Of a stretch of DNA of 64,000 nt, positions 62,078 to 64,000 are shown in pieces. Source of the stretch: Telmatactis stephensoni (taxonomy: Eukaryota > Cnidaria > Anthozoa > Actiniaria > Isophelliidae); the NCBI GenBank assembly GCA_029948255.1, contig JALIZF010001504.1:248001-312000 (forward strand), in the 5' to 3' direction. Both the position numbers and the translations under genes were made by a program. Numbering within the stretch: position 1 is the first letter of the stretch; the number at the start of each line of letters is the position of its first letter. The notes beneath the pieces are model-generated. The model searched no databases. It saw only the letters and a program-made list of their open reading frames with translations, and had not been told where the DNA came from.

Positions 62078-62242
62078 CAGGGCCGTAGCTACCGGTACGG
62101 TTAGTCAGGTTTCAACCGGACCAACTTTACCGTTAGAACCATTGTATTGCAGTTTTGAAAGCATAAATTCGTGTAGGAAAACGAAAAAAACGGACCAACT
62201 TTTAAAAACCGTACCAAAGTTTAAATGGTGGCTACGGCCCTG
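62078..62242. mobile_element. 'cagggccgta' MITE family, copy 2
   Basis: 165 bp, ends 'cagggccgtagctaccggta' and 'taaatggtggctacggccct'. Inverted relative to 24953-25123, which it matches along its length. Confidence 0.9.
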
Positions 62243-62446
62243 AGTTCGACCGAGAAGCAACTCGAATATTGTCCTTTTAGTCTTGTTACATCGGTTTTTG
62301 TTCTTTGTTTTGTTTTATTTTGTTTTAAATTTGTTTTGTTTTGTTTCCAAGTGAAAATTTCTACATCTTTATGCATGTGGTATCAGTATTGGACTACGTC
62401 GTATAATTATAGTTAGGAGAATTCGCAAATTTACATATCCGGCCCA

Positions 62447-62860
62447 TGCAGATGAAATTTTAATTTCACACCTCTTCAATTCCAATTCATGATCAGTAGC
62501 ATCAAACAATTTCTACATATATATGATATATTTTTTTCACACAATATTTAATATTTTGTATGTTTTCCTAGACAATCTTTAATCATGCGATAATCAATTG
62601 TAATAAATTAAGATAATATCAATATATAACTTGGTTATGTATTTACGTTTATATATATTTATATATTTATATATATTTTTAAAGTTTATTTTTTTATAAA
62701 ATTTCTTATGCAGATGAAATTTTCACACCTCTTCAATTCCAATTCATGATCAGCAGCATCAAACAATTTCTACATATACATGATATATTTTTTTCACACA
62801 ATATTTAATATTTTGTATGTTTTCCTAGACAATCCTTATTCATGCGATAATCAATTGTGC
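62447..62860 (+). repeat. Direct repeat, ~150-bp unit, 260-bp spacing
   Basis: 'atgcagatgaaatttt' ... 'cacacctcttcaattccaat' ... 'tttcctagacaatc' ... 'catgcgataatcaattgt' occurs at 62447-62600 and 62709-62859 with few differences; about 110 bp of AT-rich DNA lies between. Confidence 0.85.
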
Positions 62861-63179
62861 GCGTTCTGTGCAGAATTGAATAATGAACAGGTTTTTTGAG
62901 TGTTTCTCCCCATATAACCATTACGTAATGTTCCTTTAAAAACTGTAGTACTTTTTATTGTTCTGCGGCATATCGCTTTCCCAACAAAATTTCAGTTCAG
63001 AAATTTTCCTACTTGCGATGTGTCAACCCTGATGGAGAACATGTTTTTGAAGGAATATTTTTTGAAAATTGTTTCAAAATTTCCAACCAATCACAAGAGT
63101 CAAGCACAATAGAATAGAAAAGCTACCAATATGCAATGTTCTGGTTATATCATTTTCATCATTTTTGTTTCTTTTTATA

Positions 63180-63268
63180 TTAGGGCTCCTAGTGATAACA
63201 GGGATTATTGTATATAGTCACTGATAGGATTACCCTTTGTAAATAAAGGAATCTATCTATCTATCTAT
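63180..63268 (+). mobile_element. LINE 3' end with (ATCT)n tail
   Basis: 'gggctcctagtgataacagg' ... 'ccctttgtaaataaaggaat' then (ctat)n. A 3' end of the form 'tttgtaaataaa' followed by a tetranucleotide tail is typical of CR1/L2-like non-LTR elements. 5'-truncated. Confidence 0.5.
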
Positions 63269-63311
63269 GTTCCCTACATGTAATTTTCTCTAGTGTTTAA
63301 ACCCAGAAGAG

Positions 63312-63683
63312 TTAAGGCGCCGTTACACTGCGATTTTCCCCAATAACTTGCAATAATTTTGGCCGAGGCAAGCTGGGAGCGAGATTCAAGATGGTCCCTC
63401 AGAGCGAAATGAGAAATTGCGCATGCGCTCGTAGAAAACGTGCCTCAAAAATTGCGAGGAAAGTTGCTGGAGGGGTGCATGATACACTGTGCAATGACAT
63501 TGCAAGTTGCTTCAATGCGTTGCGAAAAGTAGACCTGAGTTCTACTTCATGCAACGCTACGCGCAACAAAAAACATATTGCGAGACAACCCCTGTTACAC
63601 TGTGCAATCCTCCAGCAACTTGTTTCGCAACGCCGTTGCGAGACAAGTTGCTGAGAAAATTGCACAGTGTAACAGCGTCTTTA
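63312..63683. mobile_element. 'tgcaac' fold-back MITE group, copy 4
   Basis: Ends 'taaggcgccgttacactg' and 'cacagtgtaacagcgtcttta' are inverted. From about 63400 on it matches the 39476-39858 copy nearly base for base ('gagaaattgcgcatgcgctc', 'aacccctgttacactgtgca'). Confidence 0.85.
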
Positions 63684-63797
63684 TCTGTAAAAGGTAATCA
63701 TTCAGTGAATGTGCTCCCCTACATTTCTTAGGGGGTGTTACATGGCACTATAGAATCACCCTAGCAGGCGAATCATCCTACCTGCTAAAAAAATGTA

Positions 63798-63863
63798 TGA
63801 GTGCACCGTCGGCCTCCGGCCTGGAAGACTTGTCTACGGCTAAAGGAACTACCGACGTTAAAC
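63798..63863 (+). mobile_element. SINE tail, copy 3 (5'-truncated)
   Basis: 'gagtgcaccgtcggcctccg' then 'ggctaaaggaactaccgacg' matches the tail of the SINEs at 14949 and 45855. The tRNA-like head is absent. Confidence 0.6.
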
Positions 63864-63924
63864 AATGGCCTTTGACTTAACCTATACCTAACAAATCAGT
63901 TATTTTTTGTTTTTTTCTCTACAG

Positions 63925-64000
63925 CCACTATGACAAGCAATAACACCACAGCAAAACCAGCTCTTGTTTTGTTTCACGATTGCACAAGCACAAGTAGCAT
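63925..64000 (+). CDS. Possible exon running off the window
   Basis: A good splice acceptor (pyrimidine run, 'ctctacag') is followed by an open frame with ATG at 63930 reading MTSNNTTAKPALVLFHDC and on to the end. Too short to identify; only the splice site and openness support it. Confidence 0.25.

Overview
The window looks like a piece of an invertebrate nuclear genome, most likely an anthozoan cnidarian such as a stony coral. That is an inference from AT-rich DNA, intron-rich compact genes, Helentron and Ty3/gypsy elements and very many short fold-back transposons; no sequence here names the species. Five cellular genes can be assembled with consensus GT..AG introns and consistent reading phase: (1) a secreted/ER JmjC (cupin_8) protein, + strand, 10763-19468, 10 exons, 507 aa; (2) an intronless LicD-family Golgi-type protein, - strand, 23853-24533; (3) a TP53I3/PIG3-type quinone oxidoreductase, - strand, 25519-30039, 5 exons, 343 aa; (4) an FKRP-like LicD protein, + strand, 30984-42310, two exons, 607 aa; (5) a PUS7-type (TruD) pseudouridine synthase, + strand, 44400-48715, 6 exons, 652 aa. 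Genes 3 and 4 are divergent, with start codons about 0.94 kb apart.

Layout. 1-5400: decayed Helentron (Rep/helicase/endonuclease Helitron), followed by a ~100-bp-period minisatellite to about 7060. 7060-10760: intergenic, ending in a run of five adjacent fold-back elements. 10763-19468: JmjC gene, whose introns hold fold-backs, a SINE, a 600-bp pyrimidine tract and an antisense Crypton-like relic. 19469-23850: intergenic with a ~730-bp palindrome and nested inverted-repeat elements. 23853-30039: the LicD and quinone oxidoreductase genes. 30984-42310: the FKRP-like gene; its 9.5-kb intron carries a complete Ty3/gypsy retrotransposon (31947-39115) with identical 148-bp LTRs and a 4-bp target duplication. 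44400-48715: PUS7. From 48716 to the end no convincing complete gene is visible: the DNA is microsatellites, tandem duplications, palindromes, MITEs, a LINE-tail chimera and SINE/LINE ends. A possible exon begins at 63925 and runs off the window.

Most notable: the gypsy element has two RNase H domains. The first has lost two catalytic aspartates and the second is intact, a retrovirus-like arrangement. Its gag and pol lie in the same frame separated by one TGA. A TIR element containing a LINE reverse-transcriptase tail has an apparent internally deleted relative about 42 kb away. At least five MITE-like families have two or more members within this single window.
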